Source of the DNA: Xanthobacteraceae bacterium
GTDB taxonomy: Bacteria; Pseudomonadota; Alphaproteobacteria; Rhizobiales; Xanthobacteraceae
DNA: 64,000 bases
Direction of reading: 5' to 3'
Assembly (NCBI GenBank): GCA_004297465.1
Contig: SCUB01000001.1
Location: forward strand, 372,001-436,000
Part shown: positions 36,174-49,313 of the stretch, piece by piece
Position numbering within the stretch: the stretch's first letter is position 1
Layout of the letters: each line of letters opens with the position of its first letter
Translations under genes and position numbers: made by a program
The notes under the pieces: generated by a model
Databases searched by the model: none
Told to the model about the DNA's origin: nothing
Seen by the model: the letters and a program-made list of their open reading frames with translations, nothing else

Positions 36174-37520
36174 TCACTCGACCGCGAACCAGCGCGCCAG
36201 TCGCGGCTGCGCCCAGTCGGCGGCGAACGCCTCGATCAGCCACGGGCCGGGCGTGCCGGCGGCAAGGGCGATACGGATGGTCGAGCCGCCGTCCACCGCC
36301 ACGGTGTCGAGCCAGAACGGCTTCCAGCCGTCGTCGAGCCGGTCGAGCAGGCGGAAATGATGACCATGCAGGTGCAGCACCGCCAGGCCGCTGCCGCGAT
36401 TGGTGAAGGCGAGCACGACGGCGCGGCCGCGCCGGGCGCGGAACAGCGGCGCATCGTCGGCGCCGAGCCGTCCCGGCGGCATCCAGCCGGCATTCGGGAG
36501 CCCGTCGAACGAAGCCTCGATGCGCAAGGCGCCTTTGAGATCGAGGCGGGCCGGCAGGCCGTTGCCGGGCAGCGGCGGCGGCGGATCGGCACGGACCGCC
36601 TTGCCCGGTTCGGCGTCATAGACGAGCCGCGCGATGGTCCGTGGCGCGACGCCGTCGTGCAGGATGATCGCGGCGCTCGACGCCGCCGCGCCGCTGGCGT
36701 CGATGATGACGTCGGCGCGGCCGCCGGGGGCCAGCAGCAGCCGGCCGTTGCGGGCGGGAAACGGTTCGGCCGGCTGGCCGTCGAGGGCGATGACCCGCAC
36801 GTCATGACGTTCCACCATGACCGCGATCAGCGCCCGCGCGCAGCCGTTGACGAGGCGCAGCCGCAGCCGGTCGCCGGCGCGGACGGCGATGTCCTGCGCA
36901 GCCGTGCCATTCACCGTGAACAGAGTCTGTGTCCCCTGTGGGAGAGGCCGGCCCGGCGGCAGCGCCCGGCCGTCGGCGTCCAGCCGCCAGTCCTCGATTA
37001 GCAGCAGCTCGTCGCGCTCGGTCGCGGGCGGGGTGGCTTCGTCGACGATCAGCGCGCCCGCCGGCAGCGGCAGCGTCGCGCCGTCATCGATGAGGCGGGC
37101 ATGATAGAGAAAGGTGCCGGCCTGGCGCGGCGTAAGATTGAGCGTCAGGTCCGATCCGGGCGGCAACGGCTCCCGGCCCGTCAGCGGCAAGCCTGCGGGC
37201 GGTAGGGGCAGTCCATGCCAGGCGAAAGCGATGGCGCCCGGCAGCCGGTTGGCGAGGGCTAGATCAAGCGTCTCGCCGGTATTCACGCGCAGGGTCGGTC
37301 CCGGGGTAACGCCGTCGAATGACCAGATCGTGGTGGCTGGCTCACCGGGGCCGCGCAGCCTGACCTCGGCCGGCCGCGCCTCGAGCATGCGCGGCGCGGC
37401 GGCCAAAGCCGGCAGGCCGCAGGCCAGCGCCGCCGCTCCCAGCCCGCCCATGACCATCCGCCGTGTCAGCGGGACCGGAACTTCCGGCTGGAGAAAGCGC
37501 GAGGGCGGGCGCGGGCTCAT
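36174..37520 (-). CDS. Multicopper-oxidase-like protein lacking most copper ligands
   Basis: Exported protein of about 448 residues with three cupredoxin domains. A twin-arginine-type signal is visible (LTRRMVMGGLGAAALA near 18-33). Domain order and the segments PGPTLRVNTGETLDLALAN, NGCARALIAVMV and VLHLHGHHFRLLD match the family. Of the four copper motifs, only HxHxxHxF (HLHGHHF) is intact. The first site reads FAWHGL (HWHG expected) and the second FLYHARL (YHSH expected). The last reads GPWLIEAFAADWA, with no HCHxxxH. The type 1 and trinuclear copper sites therefore cannot be complete. It may be a structural SufI/FtsP-like protein. Start at 37520 was taken because it opens the signal; the frame reaches 37610. 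Confidence 0.82.
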   Translation of the reverse strand: MSPRPPSRFLQPEVPVPLTRRMVMGGLGAAALACGLPALAAAPRMLEARPAEVRLRGPGEPATTIWSFDGVTPGPTLRVNTGETLDLALANRLPGAIAFAWHGLPLPPAGLPLTGREPLPPGSDLTLNLTPRQAGTFLYHARLIDDGATLPLPAGALIVDEATPPATERDELLLIEDWRLDADGRALPPGRPLPQGTQTLFTVNGTAAQDIAVRAGDRLRLRLVNGCARALIAVMVERHDVRVIALDGQPAEPFPARNGRLLLAPGGRADVIIDASGAAASSAAIILHDGVAPRTIARLVYDAEPGKAVRADPPPPLPGNGLPARLDLKGALRIEASFDGLPNAGWMPPGRLGADDAPLFRARRGRAVVLAFTNRGSGLAVLHLHGHHFRLLDRLDDGWKPFWLDTVAVDGGSTIRIALAAGTPGPWLIEAFAADWAQPRLARWFAVE

Positions 37521-37642
37521 GACCGCCCATGCCCACCACGGCGGCTGCGGTTTGTCCAGCCATGGGCTCGCGCGCCCCGGTTCCGCCGGCGTATGATGGT
37601 CCGGGACCATGGGCGGCCGGACCGCCCGGAGGCGACATTTTT

Positions 37643-37672
37643 TTGCTGCGCGGCCATTGCCCCGTGTTATAA
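37643..37672 (+). promoter_or_regulatory. Possible promoter upstream of tRNA-Leu
   Basis: TTGCTG at 37643-37648 and TTATAA at 37667-37672 are separated by 18 bases, about 170 bases before the tRNA. The long distance makes this tentative. Confidence 0.3.
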
Positions 37673-37841
37673 GCCGCGCCGCCCGGATGGGAATTTCCGA
37701 TCGCAGGCCAATTGTCGCCGCGGCCGGCCGGAACCTCCGGCGGCCCCCATGCGACGGGTGGAAGGCAGCGGAGATTTTCCGGGATCGCGGCGCTAGCGCG
37801 GGCTTTTCGAGTTCGCGCGCGCGGCGATGAGGATGCCCTTC

Positions 37842-37926
37842 GCGGGCGTGGCGGAACTGGTAGACGCGCGGGATTTAGGTTCCCGTGACGAAAGTCGTGG
37901 GGGTTCGAAACCCTCCGCCCGCACCA
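37842..37926 (+). tRNA. tRNA-Leu (anticodon UAG)
   Basis: 85-base class II tRNA with encoded CCA. The acceptor GCGGGCG pairs with CGCCCGC. The anticodon arm CGGGA-TTTAGGT-TCCCG gives anticodon TAG. A long variable arm and the TTCGAAA T-loop are present. It lies 128 bp before tig on the same strand. Confidence 0.97.
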
Positions 37927-38054
37927 TGCTCCGCCCCGCGTCGCAAACGGCGTTCGATGTCGCTGCCATGCGCGCGTCCCTCGCGCGGGGAAACCAGATC
38001 ACTTGAAACCGGTCGTCATGCGTCCGGCCACCGACCAGGAAGAAGACCGAAGCC

Positions 38055-39416
38055 ATGCAAGTCAAGGAAACCGTCTCCGACGGACTGAAGCACGAATTCC
38101 AGGTGAGCGTTCCCGCCGCCGACCTCGACGCCCGCGCCAATGCGCGTCTCAACGACCTCAAGACCCGGGTCCGCATCAACGGCTTCCGCCCGGGCAAGGT
38201 GCCGCTGGCGCACCTCAAGAAGGTCTATGGCCGCTCGGTGATGGCCGAGACCATCGAAGAGGTGGTGCGCGAGACCAACAACCAGATTTTCAGCGAGCGC
38301 GGCTTCAAGCTCGCCAACGAGCCCAAGGTGACGCTGCCGACCGAGGAAAAGGCCGTCGAGGACCTGCTGGCCGGCAATACCGATCTCGCCTACTCCGTCG
38401 CCATCGAGGTTATCCCGCCGATCGCGCTCGCCGATTTCAAGGCGTTCAAGATCGAGAAGCTCGTCGCCGAGGTCGGCGACAAGGAGATCGACGACCAGGT
38501 CGCCAAGATCGCCGAGCAGAACCGTCCGTTCGCGGCCAAGGGCGAGGGCGCCAAGGCCGAGCAGGGCGACCGCGTCACCATTTCGTTCACCGGCAAGATC
38601 GATGGCACGCCGTTCGAGGTCGGCAAGGGCGAGAACATCCCGGTGCCGATCGGCTCCAACACCTTCATCCCCGGCTTCGAGGACCAGCTCGTCGGCATGG
38701 CCGCCGGCGACAGCCGCGTGGTCAAGGTGACGTTCCCGGTCAACTACGGCAACGACACGCTGGCCGGCAAGGATGCCGAGTTCGAGACCACGGCGAGCCT
38801 CGTCGAGACGCCGCAGGCGGTGGCGGTGGACGACGAGTTCGCCAAGACGCTCGGCCTCGAATCGCTCGACAAGCTCAAGGAAGCGGTGCGCGATCGCATC
38901 CGCCGCGAGTTCGACACGGTGGCGCGCCAGCGTCTCAAGCGCAGCCTGCTCGACCTCCTCGACGAGGCGCACAAGTTCGATCCGCCGCAGTCGCTGGTCG
39001 ATGAGGAGTTCAACGCCATGTGGACGTCGATCACGTCCGACATGGCCTCGGCCGGCCGCAGCTTCGCCGACGACAAGACCACCGAGGACGACGCCAAGGC
39101 CGACTATCGCAAGATCGCCGACCGCCGCGTGCGCCTCGGCCTCGTGCTTGCGGAAATCGGCGAGAAGAACAAGATCTCCGTCACCGACGAGGAGGTCAGC
39201 CGGGCGCTCATCGAGCGCGCGCGCCAATTCCCGGGCCAGGAAAAGCAGGTCTGGGACTATTACCGCAACAACCCGCAGGCGCTGGCCCAGCTGCGGGCGC
39301 CGATCTACGAGGACAAGGTGGTCGATTTCATCGTCGAGCTTGCCGCCGTGACCGAGAAGACGGTTTCGCGCGAGGAACTTTACAAGGACGAGGGCGCCGA
39401 GAACGCCGCGGCGTAA
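38055..39416 (+). CDS. tig: Trigger factor
   Basis: Ribosome-bound chaperone and peptidyl-prolyl isomerase of 453 residues. The N-terminal ribosome-docking signature is [19 protein letters not shown] near 43-61. The FKBP-type isomerase domain (about 165-250) contains [18 protein letters not shown] and [12 protein letters not shown]. The C-terminal helical arms follow, ending in an Ala/Glu-rich tail. GGAAGAAG precedes the ATG at 38055. It heads the tig-clpP-clpX-lon protein-folding and degradation block. A strong hairpin without a T-run follows the stop. Confidence 0.97.
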   Translation: MQVKETVSDGLKHEFQVSVPAADLDARANARLNDLKTRVRINGFRPGKVPLAHLKKVYGRSVMAETIEEVVRETNNQIFSERGFKLANEPKVTLPTEEKAVEDLLAGNTDLAYSVAIEVIPPIALADFKAFKIEKLVAEVGDKEIDDQVAKIAEQNRPFAAKGEGAKAEQGDRVTISFTGKIDGTPFEVGKGENIPVPIGSNTFIPGFEDQLVGMAAGDSRVVKVTFPVNYGNDTLAGKDAEFETTASLVETPQAVAVDDEFAKTLGLESLDKLKEAVRDRIRREFDTVARQRLKRSLLDLLDEAHKFDPPQSLVDEEFNAMWTSITSDMASAGRSFADDKTTEDDAKADYRKIADRRVRLGLVLAEIGEKNKISVTDEEVSRALIERARQFPGQEKQVWDYYRNNPQALAQLRAPIYEDKVVDFIVELAAVTEKTVSREELYKDEGAENAAA

Positions 39417-39457
39417 GCCCTCCGGTTCAGGCCGCGTTAGGTTTAATCGGCGATAGC

Positions 39458-39482
39458 CGCCCTTGCCGTTGCGGCAGGGGCG
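39458..39482. repeat. Inverted repeat between tig and clpP
   Basis: An 11-bp stem (CGCCCTTGCCG with CGGCAGGGGCG, one GU) has a three-base loop. No T-run follows on either strand, so its role (pause site, attenuator or protein site) is unclear. Confidence 0.55.
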
Positions 39483-39649
39483 CCTATGTGTGCTACCAGC
39501 CATGCCGCGTGTTCCGCGCGTGCCGGTTTTTGCGGTCGGAATACGCTATTTAGGTGAGAGCGAATCGGGGCAAGACTTTACGCGTTCGTGCCGGAGCGTA
39601 TTCCGGGCGGCCATGCGGCCCTGCCAACCAGCCAGCGGGTTTTATAGAT

Positions 39650-40285
39650 ATGCGCGATCCGGTCGAGACTTACATGAACCTCGTTCCCATGGTGGTCGAG
39701 CAGACCAACCGCGGCGAGCGCGCCTATGACATCTTCTCGCGCCTGCTCAAGGAGCGCATCATCTTCATCACCGGTCCGGTCGAGGACGGCATGGCGACGC
39801 TGGTGGTGGCGCAGCTTCTGTTCCTGGAGGCCGAGAATCCCAAGAAGGAAATCTCGATGTACATCAACTCGCCGGGCGGGGTGGTGACGTCGGGGCTGGC
39901 GATCTACGATACCATGCAGTTCATCCGCCCGCCGGTCTCCACGCTGTGCGCCGGCCAGGCCGCCTCGATGGGCTCGCTGCTGCTCGCCGCCGGCGAGAAG
40001 GACATGCGTTTCGCGCTGCCCAACGCCCGCATCATGGTGCATCAGCCATCGGGCGGCTTCCAGGGCCAGGCCACCGACATCATGCTGCACGCCCAGGAAA
40101 TCCTGAACCTGAAGAAGCGGCTCAACGAGATCTACGTCAAGCACACCGGCCAGACCTACAAGGCGATCGAGGACGCGCTTGAGCGCGACAAGTTCCTCAC
40201 CGCCGAGATGGCGCGCGAGTTCGGCATCGTCGACAAGGTCATCGACAAGCGCCCCGAGGATCCGGCGCTCAAGGCGGTGAGCTGA
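39650..40285 (+). CDS. clpP: ATP-dependent Clp protease proteolytic subunit
   Basis: Serine protease of 211 residues forming the ClpP tetradecamer that degrades proteins fed by ClpX or ClpA. The catalytic triad is Ser in [12 protein letters not shown] near 101-112, His in IMVHQPSGG near 126-134 and Asp in ALERDKFLT near 178. The ATG at 39650 matches the usual start ([20 protein letters not shown]). The reading frame is open upstream to 39554, but without family sequence. The ribosome-binding site is weak. ClpX follows after a 465-bp structured gap. Confidence 0.97.
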   Translation: MRDPVETYMNLVPMVVEQTNRGERAYDIFSRLLKERIIFITGPVEDGMATLVVAQLLFLEAENPKKEISMYINSPGGVVTSGLAIYDTMQFIRPPVSTLCAGQAASMGSLLLAAGEKDMRFALPNARIMVHQPSGGFQGQATDIMLHAQEILNLKKRLNEIYVKHTGQTYKAIEDALERDKFLTAEMAREFGIVDKVIDKRPEDPALKAVS

Positions 40286-40537
40286 GCCGGGCCCCGCAAA
40301 GCCGAAGCGTCCAACCCTTCGGTTGTCGACCAGGGACGAACACATTTTCTTGATGGTCGCGCAAAGGTTGTGCGGGCGGCGCGGTTTCGCGGGTGCTTTC
40401 CAGCGATTTTCAACGCTTTTCCGGGATCGGCGGCATGGCCGGAATTCCGCCATATCCCCGTCTAAAATCACGGAAAAACAGGATGTGGGCCGCTTGCGCG
40501 CCTGCTTCCGGTTAGTGAATTCTTGATAGTCGGGGCG

Positions 40538-40609
40538 CTAGCATGTTCCGGTAGGCCGGACCGGCTGCTAGTATTTTAAGTGATGGCCTGCACCGAATCA
40601 AAGGCAGGC
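40538..40609. repeat. Two hairpins in the clpP-clpX intergenic region
   Basis: The first hairpin, 40538-40571, nests CTAGCA/TGCTAG outside CCGGT/ACCGG and is followed by TATTTTAAG, so it may terminate clpP transcription. The second, 40586-40609, pairs GCCTGC with GCAGGC around a 12-base loop. I see no gene in the rest of 40286-40750. Confidence 0.5.
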
Positions 40610-40750
40610 ATGGCGTGGGAGCTCTTTTCCAGTGTGGAAATTGCCCCTATCTGTTGCGAGTGGGTGGTGAAACGGTTGCCCTTCCCGGAACGTTAGCTGA
40701 TTGAGGCTCCGGTTCGGAATGCGGCCCGTGGAAAGTGGACGGAGACAGGA

Positions 40751-42025
<1,275 letters not shown>

Positions 42026-42026
42026 G

Positions 42027-42064
42027 CGGTTCGCCTGAACCGGCCTCCGCGCGGGGCCCCGCGC
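42027..42064. repeat. Palindromes directly after clpX
   Basis: CGGTTC/GAACCG with loop GCCT (42027-42042) is followed by the perfect 16-base palindrome GCGCGGGGCCCCGCGC (42049-42064). No T-run follows. Together with the lon promoter below, this is what the 42026-42366 gap holds. Confidence 0.5.
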
Positions 42065-42158
42065 CCGTTGAACGCGGCCGGGCGGGCTGCGTAACGTTCC
42101 GCACAGCGTTGGTTTTCCTGATTGGTTTTCCCTGTCGGCGGCGGCTTTCCGCCGTTCT

Positions 42159-42190
42159 CTTGACACGCTTGGCTGCGATAGCCACCTAAT
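42159..42190 (+). promoter_or_regulatory. Candidate promoter of lon, possibly heat-shock type
   Basis: CTTGACA at 42159-42165 is followed after about 17 bases by CCACCTAAT. The CTTGA-type -35 and CC-containing -10 resemble alphaproteobacterial RpoH promoters, and lon is a known heat-shock gene. A housekeeping sigma-70 reading is also possible. Confidence 0.4.
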
Positions 42191-42366
42191 GGCGGCAGCG
42201 GATGTTCCACGAAGATTCGCTGGCCGCATGAACCGGGCAGGGGGCCCATGCCTCATATGGTTCACGACCGCAAGCGGTCCTGAACCTTCCCGGCCCACTT
42301 GCACCTTGCGACGGCGGCGTCGACGACGCGCCGATGCGAGGGGGCATAACGACAAGGAAACGGGCC

Positions 42367-44790
<2,424 letters not shown>

Positions 44791-44818
44791 CGTGCCGGCC
44801 TTGGAACGCAAGAATCAG

Positions 44819-44850
44819 ACGGCGGGGCCTTGGGGCTCCGCCGTTTTGCT
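44819..44850 (+). terminator. Rho-independent terminator of lon
   Basis: ACGGCGGGGCC pairs with GGCTCCGCCGT (11 pairs, one GU) around loop TTGG, followed by TTTGCTT. Confidence 0.85.
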
Positions 44851-44961
44851 TGGGACCTGCCCGGGAGGTCGATTCGGCGCGCCGCCCGGACGGCGTGCCG
44901 AACGGAATTTAAAGCCGAACCGGGTTTCCTCTTTGGCCGATCCTGCTCTAAACAGGGGCGG

Positions 44962-45037
44962 GGGCGGTTAGCTCAGATGGTAGAGCGTCTGCTTTACACG
45001 CAGAATGTCGGCGGTTCGATCCCGTCACCGCCCACCA
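44962..45037 (+). tRNA. tRNA-Val (anticodon UAC)
   Basis: 76-base tRNA with encoded CCA. The acceptor GGGCGGT pairs with ACCGCCC. The anticodon arm TCTGC-TTTACAC-GCAGA gives anticodon TAC. The T-arm is GGCGG-TTCGATC-CCGTC with one GU pair. Confidence 0.97.
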
Positions 45038-45093
45038 AGTCCACCCAATCCGGCCCGTCCCGATCCAACCCGTCATATCCAACCCGTTCAAAG

Positions 45094-45182
45094 CAAAAGC
45101 CCCGCCGCGGCAGCCGGGCCGGGCAGGGCTTTGTCGGTAAATAAATTGTCCCCGAACCTGATTCAGCCGGAGCTGAATCAGG
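45094..45182 (-). terminator. Terminator-like hairpins downstream of HU gene
   Basis: Two structures lie between the convergent tRNA-Val and HU genes. One is a perfect 11-bp inverted repeat CCTGATTCAGC/GCTGAATCAGG with loop CGGA at 45157-45182. The other is a CAAAAGCCCC/GGGCTTTG stem with a long GC-rich loop at 45094-45133. On the minus strand that second stem runs into TTTTGCTTT. Either may end the HU transcript, and the second may also serve the tRNA. Confidence 0.5.
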
Positions 45183-45220
45183 CCGTCATACGTGTTCCGA
45201 GGACCAGGCTTCGAAAGCGG

Positions 45221-45541
45221 TCAGACCGCTTCCTTGAGTTCCTTGGCGGCGCGGAAAGCCACCTTCTTGCTGGCCTTGATGTGGATCTGCTCGCCGGTGG
45301 CCGGGTTGCGGCCCATGCGGGCGGCGCGCTTGCGGACCTGAAGAATGCCGAGCCCGACGATGCGGATGCGCTCGCCCTTCTTGAGGTGCTTGGTGATGCG
45401 GGCCACCAGATCGCCGAGAACGGCCTCGGTCTGCTTCTTCGACAGTTCATGCTCCTCCGCGAGAGCCGCCGCCAGATGCTTGAGGGTGACGGTCGTGGGC
45501 GTCGCGGATTTAGTCGCGGATTTGGCTGCCTTTTTCGCCAT
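45221..45541 (-). CDS. hup: HU-family DNA-binding protein
   Basis: Nucleoid protein of 106 residues that bends and compacts DNA as a dimer. The HU core begins VTLKHLAAALAEEHELSKKQ near 18-37. The DNA-contacting arm shows RMGRNPATGEQIHIKASKKV near 74-93. A ~15-residue Lys/Ala/Thr-rich N-terminal extension (KKAAKSATKSATPTT) is longer than in E. coli HU. A strong AAGGAGGA ribosome-binding site precedes the ATG. It is near lon and tRNA genes, as often seen in alphaproteobacteria (lon-hup). Confidence 0.95.
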   Translation of the reverse strand: MAKKAAKSATKSATPTTVTLKHLAAALAEEHELSKKQTEAVLGDLVARITKHLKKGERIRIVGLGILQVRKRAARMGRNPATGEQIHIKASKKVAFRAAKELKEAV

Positions 45542-45699
45542 GGGATGGTCCTCCTTGAGGGTGACAGTTCCAGAACTCGTTACAAATCAGGGCTTAAATG
45601 ATTCGGCGTCTTTCTGCATATCGTGTTTTGCCGATAAACAGGCCATTTTTTAGATTCCGGTGCAAAAAAGCCCCACCACGCAATGCCAACCGCATGTGC

Positions 45700-45727
45700 T
45701 TGACTTGCGACGGCCCCGCCTTTAAGT
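45700..45727 (+). promoter_or_regulatory. Probable promoter of tRNA-Asp
   Basis: TTGACT at 45700-45705 and TTAAGT at 45722-45727 are 16 bases apart. The expected start is about 10 bases before the tRNA. Confidence 0.5.
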
Positions 45728-45742
45728 CCGCACGTATCAGCG

Positions 45743-45819
<77 letters not shown>

Positions 45820-46560
45820 CGCTGTCAAGGGGTTAGTCGGGGTCCCAAGAACCCGGATTCCAATGTCGGCCGTCGACATTGGAAATCTCGCCCCCGTGCC
45901 CGTGCCTGCACGCCTCCTCGGACCGGCCCATCACGCGTCGTGTTCCGACGTCGCCCCGATCATGGCGTCCCGCTTCAATCCGAAGTCCGTTGTCTCGGAA
46001 TCATGACCATCGGAGCGGTTTGTCCATGACGCGGTTTCAATCGCACCGGAGCGGGCTTTTCGCCGCCCTTCGCTGGGCGGCCTAGTCTTTGGTCGATGGT
46101 CCTTTGCGGATTCCGGCCCTTGTTGTTCAAAGCTCCGGGTGTCCGGTTCTCCTGCGGACAAGACGCAGCCGGAACATGTGGTCCGCGCCATGATCTCATT
46201 CCACATGATTTTACTTGATAATTATTGCATCCGACCTGTCCGGAGGCGGCCATCGCCCTATATGCGCAGGTGTGCGAAGCTGTTGTGGCGCATGCCGGAG
46301 CGATGATCGGAAAACAGGCAGAAAGCCCGCGCCATCCGGGCCCTGTCGGCTTGCCACCCATGGGAGGCTGCGCTAAGGCTCAGCGGTCTTTCGGGGGGCT
46401 GCGAATCCGGCAAGACGGGGGAGTTTTCATTCCGCTGAACCCGGAGTTCTTTCGGGTCATCTGTCAGCGGATTGAGTGATCAGACGAAATTTTCCGGTGG
46501 CGGGCGCGACTTCGCGCCCCATCGGACAACATCGGGATCGCACGTGAAGAGGGATCTTGC
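45820..46560. other. Gene-free structured region between tRNA-Asp and nuoA
   Basis: No credible coding region was found in these 740 bases. Short open frames here (for example 45975-46361 minus and 46225-46479 plus) lack ribosome-binding sites and family sequence. Visible structure: an 11-bp perfect inverted repeat at 45858-45884, GCCGCCC/GGGCGGC at 46062-46081, CATGTGG/CCACATG arms near 46175-46207, an AT-rich patch at 46207-46230 (rare in this GC-rich DNA) and an 8-bp stem GGGCGCGA/TCGCGCCC at 46502-46519, just upstream of nuoA. The region must hold the nuo promoter, which I cannot place with confidence. Confidence 0.6.
45858..45884. repeat. Perfect 11-bp inverted repeat after tRNA-Asp
   Basis: TTCCAATGTCG and CGACATTGGAA flank a five-base spacer GCCGT. 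No T-run follows. It could be a processing hairpin, a protein-binding site or a repeat element. Confidence 0.6.
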
Positions 46561-46926
46561 ATGAACGGTATCCTGACCAGCTATCTTCCGCTGGTGATCT
46601 TCATCGCCATTGCGACGGTGATCGGCCTGGTGCTGCTGATCGTGCCGTTCATCGTGGCGTTCCAGCAGCCGGACCCGGAGAAGCTGTCGGCCTACGAATG
46701 CGGCTTCGACGCGTTCGACGATGCCCGCATGAAGTTCGACGTGCGGTTCTATCTGGTCGCGATCCTGTTCATCATCTTCGACCTCGAGGTCAGCTTCCTG
46801 TTTCCGTGGGCGGTGGCGTTCGGCAAGCTCGGCACGGCCGGGTTCTGGTCGATGATGGTGTTCCTCGGAGTGCTGACCATCGGCTTCATCTATGAGTGGA
46901 AGAAAGGCGCGCTCGAATGGGATTGA
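46561..46926 (+). CDS. nuoA: NADH-quinone oxidoreductase subunit A
   Basis: Membrane subunit of complex I, 121 residues with three transmembrane helices (about 10-32, 63-85, 90-112). The conserved loop [20 protein letters not shown] near 41-60 carries the Cys found at the quinone-channel gate. It is first of the 14-gene nuo operon, and GAAGAGGGA lies upstream of the ATG. Its end overlaps nuoB by ten bases. Confidence 0.96.
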   Translation: MNGILTSYLPLVIFIAIATVIGLVLLIVPFIVAFQQPDPEKLSAYECGFDAFDDARMKFDVRFYLVAILFIIFDLEVSFLFPWAVAFGKLGTAGFWSMMVFLGVLTIGFIYEWKKGALEWD

Positions 46927-47501
46927 TGAGCGATACCCGCGGTCCCGTCGTCGCTGGCGCGGCGACCGGCATCCTCGATCCGCGCACCGGCAAGCCGATC
47001 GGCGCCGATGACCGCTATTTCGTCGAGATCAACAACGAACTCGCCGACAAGGGCTTCTTCGTCACGGCGACCGACGAGCTGATCACCTGGGCGCGCACCG
47101 GCTCGCTGATGTGGATGACGTTCGGCCTGGCCTGCTGCGCGGTCGAGATGATGCAGATGTCGATGCCGCGCTACGACGCCGAGCGATTCGGCTTCGCGCC
47201 GCGCGCCAGCCCGCGCCAGTCCGACGTCATGATCGTCGCCGGCACGCTCACCAACAAGATGGCGCCGGCGCTGCGCAAGGTCTACGACCAGATGCCGGAG
47301 CCGCGCTACGTCATCTCGATGGGCAGTTGCGCCAATGGCGGCGGCTACTATCACTATTCCTACTCGGTGGTGCGCGGCTGCGACCGCATCGTGCCCGTCG
47401 ATATTTATGTGCCGGGGTGCCCGCCGACGGCGGAGGCGCTGCTGTACGGCGTGATGCTGCTGCAGAAGAAGATCCGGCGCATCGGGACAATCGAACGGTA
47501 A
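46917..47501 (+). CDS. nuoB: NADH-quinone oxidoreductase subunit B
   Basis: Peripheral-arm subunit of 194 residues holding the terminal [4Fe-4S] cluster N2 next to quinone. Cluster ligands are in [29 protein letters not shown] and [14 protein letters not shown]. The start at 46917 (MGLMSD) has AAAGG eight bases upstream inside nuoA and matches the common rhizobial NuoB beginning; ATG 46926, overlapping the nuoA TGA, is the alternative. Confidence 0.96.
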   Translation: MGLMSDTRGPVVAGAATGILDPRTGKPIGADDRYFVEINNELADKGFFVTATDELITWARTGSLMWMTFGLACCAVEMMQMSMPRYDAERFGFAPRASPRQSDVMIVAGTLTNKMAPALRKVYDQMPEPRYVISMGSCANGGGYYHYSYSVVRGCDRIVPVDIYVPGCPPTAEALLYGVMLLQKKIRRIGTIER

Positions 47502-47513
47502 GGCAGGCTGACG

Positions 47514-48119
47514 ATGGACGACGGCAAGCTCGAGGCTCTGGGCCAGACGATCGCCAGAGGGCTGGCGGGAGCGGTGACGGGTTTTGCCGTCACCAACCAC
47601 GAACTGACGGTGTCGGCGAAGGCCGAGCGAATCGTCGACGTGGTGAAGTTCCTGCGCGACAACCCCGACTGCCGTTTCATCAGCTTCATCGACGTCACCG
47701 CGGTCGACGATCCGGCGCGCGATCCGCGCTTCGAGGTGGTCTATCACTTCCTGTCGCCGCACAAGAACACGCGCGTGCGGATCAAGGTGCCGGCCAGCGA
47801 ATCGACGCTGGTGCCGTCCATCACCGGGCTGTTTCCGGGCGCCGACTGGTTCGAGCGCGAGGCGTTCGACTTCTACGGCATCAGCTTCACCGGGCACCCC
47901 GACCTGCGCCGCATCCTCACCGACTACGGCTTCGACGGCCATCCGCTGCGCAAGGACTTCCCGCAGACCGGCTATGTCGAGGTGCGCTACGACGACGAGA
48001 AGAAGCGCGTCGTCTACGAGCCGGTGCGGCTCAACCAGGAATTCCGCAAGTTCGATTTCCTCTCGCCCTGGGAAGGCGCGGACTATCCGCTGCCCGGCGA
48101 CGAGAAGGCGAAGGGCTGA
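47514..48119 (+). CDS. nuoC: NADH-quinone oxidoreductase subunit C
   Basis: 30-kDa-type subunit of complex I, 201 residues, in the quinone-reducing module. The signature ERE(A)[16 protein letters not shown] is near 115-133, followed by [18 protein letters not shown]. It is separate from nuoD, as in most alphaproteobacteria and unlike the nuoCD fusion of E. coli. Confidence 0.96.
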   Translation: MDDGKLEALGQTIARGLAGAVTGFAVTNHELTVSAKAERIVDVVKFLRDNPDCRFISFIDVTAVDDPARDPRFEVVYHFLSPHKNTRVRIKVPASESTLVPSITGLFPGADWFEREAFDFYGISFTGHPDLRRILTDYGFDGHPLRKDFPQTGYVEVRYDDEKKRVVYEPVRLNQEFRKFDFLSPWEGADYPLPGDEKAKG

Positions 48120-48122
48120 CCG

Positions 48123-49313
48123 ATGGCCGAAACCACTCTGCGCAACTTCACCATCAATTTCGGGCCGCAGCATCCGGCCGCGCACGGCGTGCTGCGCCTG
48201 GTGCTGGAACTCGACGGCGAGGTGGTCGAACGCGTCGATCCGCATATCGGGCTCTTGCATCGCGGCACCGAGAAGCTGATCGAGTACCGCACCTACCAGC
48301 AGGCGATTCCGTATTTCGACCGGCTCGACTACGTCGCGCCGATGAACCAGGAGCATGCGTTCTGCCTCGCCGCTGAAAGGCTTCTCGGCATCACGGTGCC
48401 GCGCCGCGGCCAGATCATCCGCGTGCTGTACTCCGAGATCGGCCGCCTGCTGTCGCATCTGCTCAACGTCACGACCCAGGCCATGGACGTCGGCGCGCTG
48501 ACCCCGCCGCTGTGGGGCTTCGAGGAGCGCGAGAAGCTGATGGTGTTCTACGAGCGCGCCTCGGGCAGCCGCATGCACGCGGCCTATTTCCGCATCGGCG
48601 GCGTGCACCAGGACCTGCCGCCGGCGCTGATCGACGACATCGAGGCGTTCTGCGATCCGTTCCTCCAGGTCTGCGACGATCTCGAGGGCCTGCTCACCGA
48701 CAACCGCATCTTCAAGCAGCGCAACGTCGACATCGGCGTGATCTCGCTGGAGGATGCCTGGAAGTGGGGCTTCTCCGGCGTGATGGTGCGCGGTTCGGGC
48801 GCGGCCTGGGATCTGCGTAAATCGCAGCCCTATGAGGGCTACGAGGAGTACGACTTCGACATTCCGGTCGGCAAGAACGGCGACTGCTACGACCGTTATT
48901 GCATCCGCATGGAGGAGATGCGGCAGTCGGTCCGCATCATGAAGCAGTGCATCGCCAAGCTGCGCGCGCCCGATGGGCAGGGCCCGGTGGTGATCGAGGA
49001 CAACAAGATCACGCCGCCGCGCCGCGCCGACATGAAGCAGTCGATGGAAGCCCTGATCCATCACTTCAAGCTCTATACCGAAGGCGTGCGGGTGCCGGCC
49101 GGCGAGATCTATGCCGCCGTCGAGGCGCCCAAGGGCGAGTTCGGCGTCTATCTGGTCTCCGACGGCACCAACAAGCCCTACAAGTGCAAGATCCGCGCGC
49201 CGGGCTTTGCGCATTTGTCGGCGATGGAGTTCCTCTGCCGCGGCCATCTGCTCGCTGACGTCTCCGCCGTGCTCGGTTCGATCGACATCGTGTTCGGAGA
49301 AGTGGATCGGTGA
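48123..49313 (+). CDS. nuoD: NADH-quinone oxidoreductase subunit D
   Basis: 49-kDa-type subunit of 396 residues that forms the quinone pocket with NuoB. It shows the N-terminal [20 protein letters not shown], with His residues lining the quinone site, [16 protein letters not shown], and the C-terminal [20 protein letters not shown] and [20 protein letters not shown]. Its TGA overlaps the GTG of the inserted methyltransferase gene (GTGA). Confidence 0.97.
   Translation: MAETTLRNFTINFGPQHPAAHGVLRLVLELDGEVVERVDPHIGLLHRGTEKLIEYRTYQQAIPYFDRLDYVAPMNQEHAFCLAAERLLGITVPRRGQIIRVLYSEIGRLLSHLLNVTTQAMDVGALTPPLWGFEEREKLMVFYERASGSRMHAAYFRIGGVHQDLPPALIDDIEAFCDPFLQVCDDLEGLLTDNRIFKQRNVDIGVISLEDAWKWGFSGVMVRGSGAAWDLRKSQPYEGYEEYDFDIPVGKNGDCYDRYCIRMEEMRQSVRIMKQCIAKLRAPDGQGPVVIEDNKITPPRRADMKQSMEALIHHFKLYTEGVRVPAGEIYAAVEAPKGEFGVYLVSDGTNKPYKCKIRAPGFAHLSAMEFLCRGHLLADVSAVLGSIDIVFGEVDR

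Noticed and set aside
45975-46479. Small frames at 45975-46361 (minus) and 46225-46479 (plus) before nuoA
   Set aside because: No ribosome-binding site, no hydrophobic or domain pattern, and composition unlike the neighbouring genes.
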